From Sorangium cellulosum (GTDB taxonomy: Bacteria; Myxococcota_A; Polyangia; Polyangiales; Polyangiaceae): 47,478 nucleotides of DNA. A program made the position numbers and the translations under genes. This document shows positions 34,275-43,880 of the stretch, in pieces; positions within the stretch are counted from its first letter, which is position 1, and every line of letters starts with the position of its first letter. The stretch is taken from the NCBI GenBank assembly GCA_020720045.1, contig DYPH01000014.1, positions 1 through 47,478 of the forward strand, read 5' to 3'. The notes below the pieces were generated by a model. It worked only from the letters and a program-made list of their open reading frames with translations. It was not told the origin of the DNA and did not search any database.

Positions 34275-36453
34275 GCGAACTCGACCTGCTCCGCTAGCAC
34301 GGCGCCCTTCCGTCGTCCTCCCGGCGGTCGCGGTCCTACTTGCAGGTTGCACCCACGTTCCCGAAGGGCGGCAAGCGGTGCGCGCGCTTCGTGTGGAGGG
34401 CGTTTCGCAGATCGATCGCGATGATTTGTTCGAGCGGCTGGCGACCGCCCCGTCACCAAAGTTTCTCGGACTCTTTCAGCAAGTCGTCTACGAACCGTCC
34501 CTTTTTTCGTCGCTGGTCCTCGCCCGCGATCTCGAGCGGATCGAGCGTTTTTACCGGGCCCGAGGCTTCTTGGACGCCCAGGTACGGGCGGCTCGTGTCG
34601 AAGAGCGGGACGAAACGCACGTCGTTGTGACCATTGAGATTCACGAGGGGCTGCCGACAAATATCGCGACCTCCGTCGTCGAAGAGGGGGCCGCGCTCCT
34701 CGCTACCGCCGATCGCGGAAACCCCGCCCCGACCGACCCGCTCGCCCTTCGACTCGCGCGGACGGTTCGCCGAAGGACGGCGATCGGAGCCCGCTTCGAT
34801 GAAGAAGAGGTCGCGGCGGCCGAGGAAGCGCTCCGTAGAAACCTGGAAGATGCAGGTTTCCCCTACGCGAAGGTCGCGCGACGAACGGTCCTTCGCCCCG
34901 CCGGCGCCGCCGCCAAGGTCGCTGAGGTCCACTTCGAAGTCACGCGGGGGCCGAAGGCGACGCTTGGGGAAATTCTCCTGGAAATAGGGGATACTCGCCC
35001 CGACCACCTCCGCGTCGTGCGCGCCGCGCTTGGCCTTGAAGTCGGTGCGCTCTACACGCGTACGTCCCTCGACGAAGCCCGTCGCGCCCTCCTTGATCTC
35101 GGCCCCTTTGCCACTGTTGACGTCGAGCCGGTGCGCGCGGCGACCGTCCCGACGGAGGCGGAGGTTCGCGTCGCCATTCGCGTGACGGCGCGCCCCTCCA
35201 AGCTGCGTGCGCTCCGCTTCGGAGGTGGCCTTGAACTCGATGTGATTCGGACCGATTTGCACGGATTGATCCGTTGGGAAAACAAAGATTTCTTCGGCGC
35301 CTATCGGACGTTTTCCATCGACACGCGCCCCGGCGTCGTCCTCTACCCGACGCGCCTCCCCGATTTTCAGAAGCCCGAGCGCCTGCTGGTCGAAGCCAAA
35401 GTCCGCGCTTCGCTCGCAAGTCCCGCATTTTTCGAAGGGCGCACCGTCGGGACTGCCCGTGTAGAATACAATGTGTTCCCGGTCCTGTTGTCGTCGACGG
35501 CGAACGCAGCGACCGTTTTGGGCTACCAGGAGCTCCGTGCCAACGTAGGCGTCGAACGCCCCTTTGGACGCCTTTTTTTGGCGCCCGGTTACGGCATTCA
35601 GGCAAATTTTCCATTTGCCTATGTCGGGGCGACCGACCCCGATCTTTCGCCCATTGTTCTTCTTTATCCGACGATCGTCGCCCAGTATGACCTCCGCGAC
35701 AGCAAGGTCTCGCCGCACCGCGGAGCCTTCTTTTCCCTCGATATTCAAGCGGCTGGCCTCCCTGCCGGGAGTGCCCTCGACCTGCGAATCGCCCCCGAGG
35801 CGCGCGGCTACGTCCCCCTCGGGCGCCGGACTACGCTTGCGCTACGCGGCGCCTTTGGGTTTCTCGCGCCATCCAACTACGGCGATACTCTTCGCGAAAA
35901 TGCCAGCGGCTCCGGCCCGCCCGACGGCGTCTCTCGGGCGCGTTGGGTTCGTGACGTCCAGCTCACCTACCTCCGGGGCTTCTTCGGCGGCGGCCCCAAC
36001 TCCAACCGCGGCTATCCGCTTCGCGGCATCGGCCCCCATGGCCTCATCCCCTTTTACAGCCCGGAACAATCGACGACGGCGCTCGAGGCGTCTTGCAGCT
36101 CCGCGGTCACCTACGACGCGGCGAAGTGCGCGCAACCGCTCGGCGGTTTGTCCCTTTGGGAGGCGTCGGCGGAGGTCCGATTTGTCGTCGTCGGGCCGCT
36201 CGGGGGCGCCACTTTCTGCGACGTGGGCGACGTCGGTCCACGCGCATTTTCTCCGCGCTTTGACCGACTCCATCTCTCCTGCGGCTTCGGCGTACGCTAC
36301 GGAACTCCGGTGGGTCCGATCCGCCTCGACATCGGTGCGCGCATTCCTGGCGCCCAGCTCCTCGGCGGGGCGAGTGCCGGCGAGGACGGCGTCCCGGGGA
36401 CGCTCTTCAAGCTGCCGATCGCCATTGCGCTCGGCATCGGGGAAGCATTTTGA
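34273..36453 (+). CDS. tamA: Omp85-family outer-membrane protein (TamA-like), possible lipoprotein
   Basis: Encodes 726 residues from the ATG at 34273; a much longer open frame upstream crosses argJ antisense and is rejected. The N-terminus has a signal peptide ending in LLAGC (lipobox), unusual for an Omp85. Residues 35-330 hold POTRA-like domains (VRALRVEGVSQIDRDDLFER; FYRARGFLDAQVRAARV; ARRALLDLGPFATVDVEPV). Residues 330-726 form the barrel, with GGGPNSNRGYPLRGIGP (the RGY lid block) and a C-terminal Phe. With tamB directly coupled downstream, a role in placing outer-membrane or surface proteins is likely. The ribosome site is poor (GGGAATCTC). Confidence 0.85.
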   Translation: MRTRPAPLARRPSVVLPAVAVLLAGCTHVPEGRQAVRALRVEGVSQIDRDDLFERLATAPSPKFLGLFQQVVYEPSLFSSLVLARDLERIERFYRARGFLDAQVRAARVEERDETHVVVTIEIHEGLPTNIATSVVEEGAALLATADRGNPAPTDPLALRLARTVRRRTAIGARFDEEEVAAAEEALRRNLEDAGFPYAKVARRTVLRPAGAAAKVAEVHFEVTRGPKATLGEILLEIGDTRPDHLRVVRAALGLEVGALYTRTSLDEARRALLDLGPFATVDVEPVRAATVPTEAEVRVAIRVTARPSKLRALRFGGGLELDVIRTDLHGLIRWENKDFFGAYRTFSIDTRPGVVLYPTRLPDFQKPERLLVEAKVRASLASPAFFEGRTVGTARVEYNVFPVLLSSTANAATVLGYQELRANVGVERPFGRLFLAPGYGIQANFPFAYVGATDPDLSPIVLLYPTIVAQYDLRDSKVSPHRGAFFSLDIQAAGLPAGSALDLRIAPEARGYVPLGRRTTLALRGAFGFLAPSNYGDTLRENASGSGPPDGVSRARWVRDVQLTYLRGFFGGGPNSNRGYPLRGIGPHGLIPFYSPEQSTTALEASCSSAVTYDAAKCAQPLGGLSLWEASAEVRFVVVGPLGGATFCDVGDVGPRAFSPRFDRLHLSCGFGVRYGTPVGPIRLDIGARIPGAQLLGGASAGEDGVPGTLFKLPIAIALGIGEAF

Positions 36454-39400
36454 GCGAAACATCGCCTAAAAGCACGAAAAAGTCGTTCCTGAAGACGGTC
36501 GTGCGCCGTGCGACCCAGGGGCTTTTCCTCGTGACCGTCCTCGTTCTCGCGGCGTCGTTCGCCATCGGTAGCGCCCCCGGGCGCCGATTCCTCGCGGGGA
36601 AGATCGTCGACAGTCTTCAATCGACGTTTGCGGGGCATTTTTCTATCGATATTTCGGCGCTTTCTCTGTTCCGTGGCGACGTCACGATCGCCCGCGCGAC
36701 TGCCCAGTCGCCGGACGGACGGGACGTGCTAACCGCGGAAAACGTTGCCGTCCATGTGGCACCGCGTGCGCTTGTTGCCGCGCTAATTACGGGTGATTCG
36801 CTCGATATTCGCGGGCATGCGTCGGTCGGCAACGCAACCGTCGACGCGCGTTCCGGGGGGGGCGCCTCCGCCTTCGCGCCGAAAAATCCGACCGTTTCCC
36901 CGCCAGAAATACCCGCCCCTGTGGCCCCTCCACGACCACCGGCCCGACGTTTTCTTGTCGATGTGCAAGGTGTGAAGGTGACCCACGCCGCAGTCACTCT
37001 TGCGTCCGGCACTGTCACGGTGGATGACCTCGCCCTCGCCGGCACAGTCGCCCCGGAAGGGGGCCGCGCTACACTCGATGCTGCGCGTGTTGAAGCGGCG
37101 CTTTCCGGTCGTCCCGCCGTTTCGGCGACCGCGATCCATAGCGACGGAGAGCTTCCGTTCGCCCAGCTTGCGCGGGCCCGGGCGACGATCGACGCCTCCA
37201 TCGCGACGGTGCCGTCTGCGGGGGAAGGTACGAAAAATATTCATGTTTCCGCGGAGCTCGTCGATGGCGCCGCCGTCTGCATGCGCGCCGGGCCGCTCGC
37301 CGCGACCCTTCAGCCTTGGGTCAAGCTTCCACCGAGCATCGTCGACGCCCAACTCCTCGACGGACCGCTTTCCGTCGACGCGACCGTCGCCCCGTACGCG
37401 GGGCGCCTCCATGCTTCGCTGGGCGACGCGGGGGCCGGCCAAGCGCCGATCACCTTCGACGCCGACGTCACCGGGAGCGGCCCACCTTCATCGGCCTTCG
37501 GCGGGTTTCTTCGTTTGATCGTTCCGAAGCGCTTGATTGTGCAGGCGAAAGACGCGGGGCTCGCCGCCCGTGCCGGCGCCGACATTCGCGTCGCGTTCGT
37601 CGACCTCGACCCAAGAGACGTCGCCTTCAACGGCGAGGGGGCGAACGCGTGGCTCGACGTCGGAAAGGCACATCTGTCCTGCATGGTCTTGGGGAGCGGT
37701 GAGCTTCGCCCGGCGGCCAATGTCGAAGCGATCCCGATTCCCCGCCTCGAGGCGCTCGTCGACCTCACCGGCGGCGCGGCAACCGCCGAAGTCGCGCTCG
37801 CCGACGTCGTTTCCTCGGCCTCCCCGCGCTCCGCGGGGACGCTTTCGCTGACCGCCGGGGCGACGCCGACGTCGCGAACCGTCGACGCGGAGCTGCGAGG
37901 GGCCCTTCCGTTCGCGACCGGCAGCGAATTTGCTGGCAACGGCGCCCTTCCGCGGCTGGCGGTGGCGGGCGTGGTCACGCTGCACGCGACCCAACAGCTT
38001 GGCGCATCCCCTGGCGTAACCGCCGACCTCCACGGGCGCCTTCATGACCTCCGCGCGCCGGGACTCTCCGCCGGGAATGTCGCCGTCGACCTGCGCGGCC
38101 ACGGGACGCTCGAAAGCATGCAGGTGTCTGGATCTGTAGATGTATCGTCGCTTACGCTGCCCGCGGGGGAGGGGATGGAACGCGTGCATCTTGCACTTTC
38201 CGAGGTCGCGCTTGCGCGGGAACTCGGCGAGCAGCTCGCGACGGCAGTCCACGTCTCGGGCACCGGCGCTTCCGTCGCCGCCCTCGACGCCGAAGCGACG
38301 GTCGCCGTCACCCCGGCGACCGGCGCTGTCTCGGTCCGGCGGCTTGCCGTCCGCGGTGCCCGCCACGGAGTTCCGGTCATCCTCGGCGCCCGCGAAGTGA
38401 CCGTTGATGGTTCGACCGTCTCCGCGGAAGATCTTGGTATTACAGGTGGTTTCGGGGATGTCTCCCTCAGTGGACGCCGGTCGGCTGGCGGGGTTGTCCT
38501 CCGCGGCACTGTGAAAAACGGCGACGTGGGTGGGTTCCTCGCGCTCACGGGGCGGGTCCCCGCGCCGCTTGCCGGGAAGGTGAGCGCCGCCTTCGACCTC
38601 CGCGCCGATGGGAACGCCGTGCACGGGGCCGTTGAATTCCATGGCAACGAGCTTGTTAGCCCCCTCCTTCCGACATCTGTGCAACATGCATCGATCGACG
38701 CCATCGTTCGCGCCGAAGGGCGTTCCTTTTCGGGCACCATCGACGGGAAATTGCCGAGCGGCGCCGTCCGGGTCGCCCTCAGCGATGGGCAAGCCGGGCA
38801 TGGCTCGCTCCTCGGCGCCGGCGCCTGGATGGGGGCCGGCGGAAAGCTCACCATCGACGGCGACGTTGCACTTGCGCCTTGGCTCCCCGCGGGGCGCGCG
38901 CAAGGCTCCGTGCATCTTGCAGGCACCGTCGCGCGAGCCGCAGACGCGCCCGAGGGCCTTGCGGTCGACGCAACGGCGCTGGCCGATCATTTCGTGCTGC
39001 GCGCCGCCGACGGAACCCTCATCTACGCGGAACGTGAAGCGAATCCGGCGTCGGTCCGCCTGGTCTCCTCGGGAAATCCGGCCACCGTGCGCGTCGAAGT
39101 GGCCCTCGAAAACCAGCTCCGTGGGACCGTGGAAGGGGCACTCACGGCCGGCGAATGGACGGCGATCACCCAGGGGGACGTTTCGCCGTTTTTGGCGCTT
39201 TCCGAACGGGCGAACTGGTCCCAGCGGTCGTTGACGGCAAAGGTGCAACTTGCACCGACCCCCTTCGGCAGCCTGCCAGCGATCGCCGGGCGAGCCAGTG
39301 AACTCCGAGGGACCTTCGAAGCGGCCATCGCCATGGACGGCCCGCTTAACGTTCCCGAAGTTCTTGGTTCCGTTCGCCTTTTGGGGGTTGCACTCCCCGC

Positions 39401-41294
39401 CGGGACGGCAGCACCGCCACCGGTCGACCTCCGCCTCGACGTTTCCCAGCACGGCGGTACCGGCGAGGCGAGCCTCGCCGTCCGCGGCCCCTGGGGGGCG
39501 AGCCAGACCCGCTACGCCGATGGCAAGGCGCGCTACGAAGTCGCCCTCGAGGCCCTCCTCGCCGGGCGCACGCCGACCTGGGACGCCGACCTCGATGTCG
39601 ACCTCCGTGCCGTACCTCTTGCAATCTTTCAACCTTTTGTGGTCGTTCCCCTGGGGGGCACCGCCGCCGGTCAGCTGCACGCAAAGCGCGTGACGAGTCA
39701 CCCCGAGGGGACACTCACGCTCCACGCCGAGGACGTCCTCGTCGGCGCCGATCGGGTGCCTCAGGTTTCTGTCCGCGCCGGTATCGTGAAGGGGCGGATC
39801 AAGGCTGCCGTCGATATCCAGGAGGCGGCCGACGCCGTCGGTCCCGACACTCCGAAAATTACAATTGCGGTATCGGCCCCCATGATTCGCAAAGAGGCAC
39901 TGGTAGATACCTTGCTTTTTGACGATGGGTTCTCGCTCGCGCTCGATGCCACCCGCTTTCGTCTCGCGCCGCTCGGGCCCTTGCTTGCCCCCTATGGTCG
40001 CGGCTTTGATGGTGTTTTAACTGGGAAAATACGGGCCAGTGGGAGTGTTGCTGAACTCCACGCTGTGCGCGTGGAAGGGGGCCTCGCCCTCCGTCATGGC
40101 GCCTTCGAGCCACTCGCCCTTGGCGAGCCGCTTCGGGAAGTGGGCTTTGATGTTCGCGTGGAAAATGATGGGGATTTCGCTGTTGAAAACCTCGCCGTTT
40201 CCGCCGAAGGGGGGGAACTCCACGGAGCCTTCCGCGGGAAGCTCGCCGGCCTGTCCCCGGTGTCCCTTGAGGGGGCGCTCCAGTTCCCCGAGAGGCACCC
40301 GTTCCCCCTCGTGCTTGACGGCGTCGCCTACGGGGATGTCGCGGGGAACGTCCAGTTAGGCCTCGTGAAAAGTGCGGACAAGTACTCGATTTCCGTGCAG
40401 ATTCCCCGCGCAACCGTGACGCTGCCCGACGTCTCCGGTCGCGCACTCCAGCCCCTCGAACCAGATCCAACGGTCACCGTGCTCGGGGCGGCACGGCCCC
40501 CCCAGGGCGGCGGGGAGGTCGCACCTGTGGCGCCGCCAGGCCCAAGCGCGCCGGCCAGGAAGACGTCGCTGCCGATCGCGCTCGCCGTCAAGCTGGGCGA
40601 TATCCGCGTGAAGCGCGGGAGCGACCTCGACATCCACGCCAACGGCGACCTCGTTGTCGACGCGGGGGTCCGAGGCACGGTTGCCGTCGACCGCGGCTTC
40701 GTCGAGCTTCAAGGGCGCCGCTTCAAGGTCGACCGGGTTGCGGTCTCTTTTGACCCTTCCGTCTCGCCGAGCAACCCCCAGGTCGATGCAAGTGCCTCCT
40801 ACGACGCCGCCGACGGCTACAAGGTCTTTGCCGAATTTCGCGGCAGTGTGGCGACCGGTCATTTGACGCTTCGTGCGGAACCGGCACTCACCTCCAGCGA
40901 AATTCTTCAGCTGATTGTATTCGGCTCCAAAGACGTCGCTGTTTCCCAGAATTCCGGGACGGAGACCTCCACGCTCGCGCGCGCCGCCGGCCTCGGCGGT
41001 GGAGTTGTGACGCAGGGGCTCAACAAAGTGCTTTCTCAGGTGTCACCGATCGAGCTTCAGACGCGGATCGATACGACGAATTCTCAGAGCCCTCGTCCCG
41101 AACTTACCGTGCAAATTTCGCGGGACGTCGCCGCCACGGTGAGCATTCGCGTCGGCCTGCCGTCGCCGGGGCAAGCGCCTGATCGCTCCACCATCCGCCT
41201 GGAATACCGGCTAGGCGGGCGGGTCTCGCTCGAGTCGGCCCTCGGAGACAAAGGAACGAGCACCGTCGACCTCACCTGGGAACGACGGTACTAA
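36450..41294 (+). CDS. tamB: TamB-like translocation and assembly module protein (DUF490)
   Basis: Encodes 1614 residues from TTG at 36450, overlapping the upstream stop (TTGA). One N-terminal membrane helix (about residues 20-42) anchors it to the inner membrane. A long, repetitive beta-rich middle follows, and the conserved DUF490 C-terminus starts near residue 1385 (RGTVAVDRGFVELQGRRF, ASYDAADGYKVFAEFRG, LTSSEILQLIVFGSKD, RLEYRLGGRVSLESALG). In proteobacteria TamA and TamB form a bridge across the periplasm. The length is at the high end of the family (about 1260 in E. coli). Confidence 0.93.
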   Translation: MSETSPKSTKKSFLKTVVRRATQGLFLVTVLVLAASFAIGSAPGRRFLAGKIVDSLQSTFAGHFSIDISALSLFRGDVTIARATAQSPDGRDVLTAENVAVHVAPRALVAALITGDSLDIRGHASVGNATVDARSGGGASAFAPKNPTVSPPEIPAPVAPPRPPARRFLVDVQGVKVTHAAVTLASGTVTVDDLALAGTVAPEGGRATLDAARVEAALSGRPAVSATAIHSDGELPFAQLARARATIDASIATVPSAGEGTKNIHVSAELVDGAAVCMRAGPLAATLQPWVKLPPSIVDAQLLDGPLSVDATVAPYAGRLHASLGDAGAGQAPITFDADVTGSGPPSSAFGGFLRLIVPKRLIVQAKDAGLAARAGADIRVAFVDLDPRDVAFNGEGANAWLDVGKAHLSCMVLGSGELRPAANVEAIPIPRLEALVDLTGGAATAEVALADVVSSASPRSAGTLSLTAGATPTSRTVDAELRGALPFATGSEFAGNGALPRLAVAGVVTLHATQQLGASPGVTADLHGRLHDLRAPGLSAGNVAVDLRGHGTLESMQVSGSVDVSSLTLPAGEGMERVHLALSEVALARELGEQLATAVHVSGTGASVAALDAEATVAVTPATGAVSVRRLAVRGARHGVPVILGAREVTVDGSTVSAEDLGITGGFGDVSLSGRRSAGGVVLRGTVKNGDVGGFLALTGRVPAPLAGKVSAAFDLRADGNAVHGAVEFHGNELVSPLLPTSVQHASIDAIVRAEGRSFSGTIDGKLPSGAVRVALSDGQAGHGSLLGAGAWMGAGGKLTIDGDVALAPWLPAGRAQGSVHLAGTVARAADAPEGLAVDATALADHFVLRAADGTLIYAEREANPASVRLVSSGNPATVRVEVALENQLRGTVEGALTAGEWTAITQGDVSPFLALSERANWSQRSLTAKVQLAPTPFGSLPAIAGRASELRGTFEAAIAMDGPLNVPEVLGSVRLLGVALPAGTAAPPPVDLRLDVSQHGGTGEASLAVRGPWGASQTRYADGKARYEVALEALLAGRTPTWDADLDVDLRAVPLAIFQPFVVVPLGGTAAGQLHAKRVTSHPEGTLTLHAEDVLVGADRVPQVSVRAGIVKGRIKAAVDIQEAADAVGPDTPKITIAVSAPMIRKEALVDTLLFDDGFSLALDATRFRLAPLGPLLAPYGRGFDGVLTGKIRASGSVAELHAVRVEGGLALRHGAFEPLALGEPLREVGFDVRVENDGDFAVENLAVSAEGGELHGAFRGKLAGLSPVSLEGALQFPERHPFPLVLDGVAYGDVAGNVQLGLVKSADKYSISVQIPRATVTLPDVSGRALQPLEPDPTVTVLGAARPPQGGGEVAPVAPPGPSAPARKTSLPIALAVKLGDIRVKRGSDLDIHANGDLVVDAGVRGTVAVDRGFVELQGRRFKVDRVAVSFDPSVSPSNPQVDASASYDAADGYKVFAEFRGSVATGHLTLRAEPALTSSEILQLIVFGSKDVAVSQNSGTETSTLARAAGLGGGVVTQGLNKVLSQVSPIELQTRIDTTNSQSPRPELTVQISRDVAATVSIRVGLPSPGQAPDRSTIRLEYRLGGRVSLESALGDKGTSTVDLTWERRY

Positions 41295-41300
41295 CGAGAA

Positions 41301-41660
41301 CTACGGGAGGACTTTCTTCCCATTGACGTATTTGACGACATCGACGTAAATACGAATTGATGTGTACGTAGGAGGGCTCGGGAATTTCAGTTGTTTGATG
41401 ATTGAAATGGCGCACGCGTCGCCACGAACCGAATCTCCGGCGGCGCGCGCAGCGGTCACCTTGCCATCTTGAGCGAGGGTCACCTCGAAGGTGTTGTCGT
41501 ACTCTTCCGGGTCGGTCGGGACGGCCCTGCGGTGGAGCTCCGCCGTCGAACCACACGTAGCGAAGCGTTGCGTCACGGTTTGTAGGTAGGTCGCGGCGGC
41601 AGGAGATGTCCCCATGCTCACATACGCTTTCGCCCAGAAATCGCCGGGCGAAGCTGGCAT
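41301..41660 (-). CDS. TonB/AgmX-like C-terminal domain, possibly a gene remnant
   Basis: Reads as 119 residues from ATG 41660; the frame is open up to 41813, but there it only shadows the propeller gene. The region ATYLQTVTQRFATCG ... YDNTFEVTLAQDGKVTAARAAG ... CAISIIKQLKFPSP has the arrangement of TonB-type C-terminal domains (one Cys early, one later, and a final FPxP). There is no signal or anchor of its own. It overlaps the 3' end of the propeller gene in another frame. Either it is the tail of a fused or frameshifted gene, or it is a small partial gene. It ends 6 bases from tamB, tail to tail. Confidence 0.5.
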   Translation of the reverse strand: MPASPGDFWAKAYVSMGTSPAAATYLQTVTQRFATCGSTAELHRRAVPTDPEEYDNTFEVTLAQDGKVTAARAAGDSVRGDACAISIIKQLKFPSPPTYTSIRIYVDVVKYVNGKKVLP

Positions 41661-43771
41661 TGGTGCCGCGGTGGGGGGGAGGATTGCGGCTGCCGAAGAG
41701 GCGATTGCGGGGGCGATGGGTTCTTGAAGCCATTTGCGACGGTGACATCGTAGACGAGCAGCCCATTGAAGGTCATGTTCGTGCCGTACTGGCCATTCCC
41801 CCCACCTTCGCAAATCGTCATCGGAAGCGCGAGAAGATTCTTCTGCGGGAAGTAGGTGAACGCAAGGTGGTTCGTAAGCACCTCGCTGGAGGATCCGCGC
41901 GTCCCGATTGACTCTTTATGCAGCAGGCGAAGGTTGGAAAGGTTTGAAATATCAAATATTTGAAGCTGGATGCCGCTGAAATATGCAAAGCTGCCGTGAT
42001 CGTCGGCGTCGTAGCCGATCGTCAAGAGGTGCGTCGCGTCCATCGGGTGAATGTAGGTCGAGAAACCGGGGATTTTTAGTTCGCCGGACAGCCGGGGATG
42101 CGAAGGCTCTTTGAGATCGAACGCGAACAGCGGATCGGTCTTCTTAAACGTCACAACAAACCCGCGATCGCCGTCGAAGCGCACCGAGCGGATGTCTTCG
42201 CCGGGGGCGATATTGCCGATGGAGCCGACGGTTGCGAGCACCGAACCGCGCCGTTCAAGGACCGAGAGCGTCGAGTGGACCGCCGGATCGGGGACCCGTC
42301 CGAGCGTCGTTGCGACCCGGAGGTGCCCCGCGTACTCATCGAGGGCGAAGCTGTTGAGGACCGTTCCGGGGACGATGCCGCTTGCCGTATACGTCGTCGG
42401 CGCGCCGTTGCTTCCAAGGTGGAACGCGTGAACCGTCGTCGCCGCCGCGGCGTTCATCCCGTCGTACCAACCGCACGGCCCGCCGCTGCATGTGTCCGAC
42501 GCAGACTCATTCTGTGCAAGATACACGTTGTCTGCCGACGTGTAGACGAAGCCGGGGCGCCCGACGATCGTCGCCCGGGAGGCGGCGCGGTTGCTGGCGA
42601 GGGAGAACGAGACGACGCTCACGAAGCTATCGCCGGAGGGGCGGGAAGGTTGGTACACCCGGAGCTCGGAGGCGCTCCCCGCGCTGTCAGTAACGGTTGG
42701 AATTCCTGAAGAAATACTCGAAACGGCTGCCTTCGCGCGGGCGGCTGCTGCGTCGATCGTCGCGAAGGCTTCGTCGTAGTCGGCTTGGCTGGTGGCGCAG
42801 CTCGGAACAGACGCGGAGAAGCCGGTCAGAGCCGCGAGACGCGCGTTGAGGGAATCGTCGTGGACCACCAGGTGGACGTCGTCGTCGATGCGGCGTGCCG
42901 CCAGAAGCGATCCGCTCGTCTGAAGGGTGCGGAGGAGGCGCGGCGCGCTACGATTGGTGGTGTCATACACGGAAACGAGCGTCGGGAAGCCGTCGCCCGT
43001 GGGAACGCAGGCGTAGCCGTAGGTGCATTCGGTTCGCGAAGCATCGGCGGGGGCGTCGCTGGAGAACACGACGAGCCGCGTGTCGGTCGCGAGGAGCTTC
43101 CTCGGGGTGCCGCTGCCGGCGATCTTTGCAAGGATCGAGGCGGCATCTCCGGGGAACGCGTCCAGCGATGTGACGACGCCATTTGATGCGATATGCATGT
43201 ACTTGGAGTCATTCTTGAGGAAATCCGCCTCGTCGACGCCTACGACTTGGTTATTCGTCGTCGAGTACTCCTTGGCGCCGCCGTTCTGCCCGCCCGCAGA
43301 ACTGGCGGGCGCGCCCCCGTCGGCGCTGTCGGCGCTGTCGTAGAGGACTTCGTCGCAGGTCGTGTCGCCGAAGAGCGGGAATCCATTGCCGTTGCAGGTG
43401 TCGTTTGCCGTGCAGCGGAGCATGCAGGTCGTTCGCCACTGGACGGTCGCTTTGAGGGCCAGGGCGCGCCGATCGATCGTGGCGAGCGCCGCACGCGTTG
43501 CAGCGGCGCGGAGCGCTTCGTCGCCGTCCCCGGCGATCAGCGAAGGGGCGCCCGCGGGCGGCGGCGTTGCAGCGGGATCCGCCGACGACTGGGCAACAAG
43601 CCGGTCGTCCCAGTCGCATTCCATTCCATTCCAGGAGCCGGGCCCCATCGGGGCGTTCTCCGAGCCGGCCCGATAGAGGGTGCCGGCGTCGCACGCGGCC
43701 AGTGTGGCGAGGGCTGGGAGCGTTGCGAGGAGCGTCGGAAGGAGGCGAAGCGGGCGGGGCAGGTGGCGCAT
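41618..43771 (-). CDS. secreted beta-propeller lipoprotein, 3' end possibly disrupted
   Basis: Encodes 717 residues from ATG 43771 (signal peptide ending LATLAAC, lipobox). Blocks ATNNQVVGVDEADFLKNDSKYMHIASN-like (split as VVGVDEADFLKNDSKYM), LVSVYDTTNRSAPRLLRTL and FNGLLVYDVTVANGF match the secreted propeller family with Pfam-like 'beta propeller' C-terminus. The family normally continues beyond LLVYDV with another ~70 ordered residues, but here the chain turns into Pro/Ser/Arg-rich sequence (about residues 680-717) that looks like another reading frame. This suggests a frameshift or fusion near 41.73 kb. Function is unknown. A palindrome lies 72 bases upstream of the start. Confidence 0.68.
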   Translation of the reverse strand: MRHLPRPLRLLPTLLATLPALATLAACDAGTLYRAGSENAPMGPGSWNGMECDWDDRLVAQSSADPAATPPPAGAPSLIAGDGDEALRAAATRAALATIDRRALALKATVQWRTTCMLRCTANDTCNGNGFPLFGDTTCDEVLYDSADSADGGAPASSAGGQNGGAKEYSTTNNQVVGVDEADFLKNDSKYMHIASNGVVTSLDAFPGDAASILAKIAGSGTPRKLLATDTRLVVFSSDAPADASRTECTYGYACVPTGDGFPTLVSVYDTTNRSAPRLLRTLQTSGSLLAARRIDDDVHLVVHDDSLNARLAALTGFSASVPSCATSQADYDEAFATIDAAAARAKAAVSSISSGIPTVTDSAGSASELRVYQPSRPSGDSFVSVVSFSLASNRAASRATIVGRPGFVYTSADNVYLAQNESASDTCSGGPCGWYDGMNAAAATTVHAFHLGSNGAPTTYTASGIVPGTVLNSFALDEYAGHLRVATTLGRVPDPAVHSTLSVLERRGSVLATVGSIGNIAPGEDIRSVRFDGDRGFVVTFKKTDPLFAFDLKEPSHPRLSGELKIPGFSTYIHPMDATHLLTIGYDADDHGSFAYFSGIQLQIFDISNLSNLRLLHKESIGTRGSSSEVLTNHLAFTYFPQKNLLALPMTICEGGGNGQYGTNMTFNGLLVYDVTVANGFKNPSPPQSPLRQPQSSPPPRHQCQLRPAISGRKRM

Positions 43772-43842
43772 GGCTCCTTCTCCCCACGCGCCGTGCCAGT
43801 CGCACCTTATCGAAAAGAGAAGAAAATTTCCCCAACCGTCCT

Positions 43843-43863
43843 GTGCCAAGTGTGCCAACTTGG
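43843..43863. promoter_or_regulatory. inverted repeat upstream of the propeller gene
   Basis: The perfect 7-bp arms GCCAAGT and ACTTGGC lie around 6 bases in the 109-base gap between the NTF2-like and propeller genes. No T run follows it, so it is a possible operator. There is no other evidence. Confidence 0.35.
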
Positions 43864-43880
43864 CGCGCCGCGCCCCCTGC

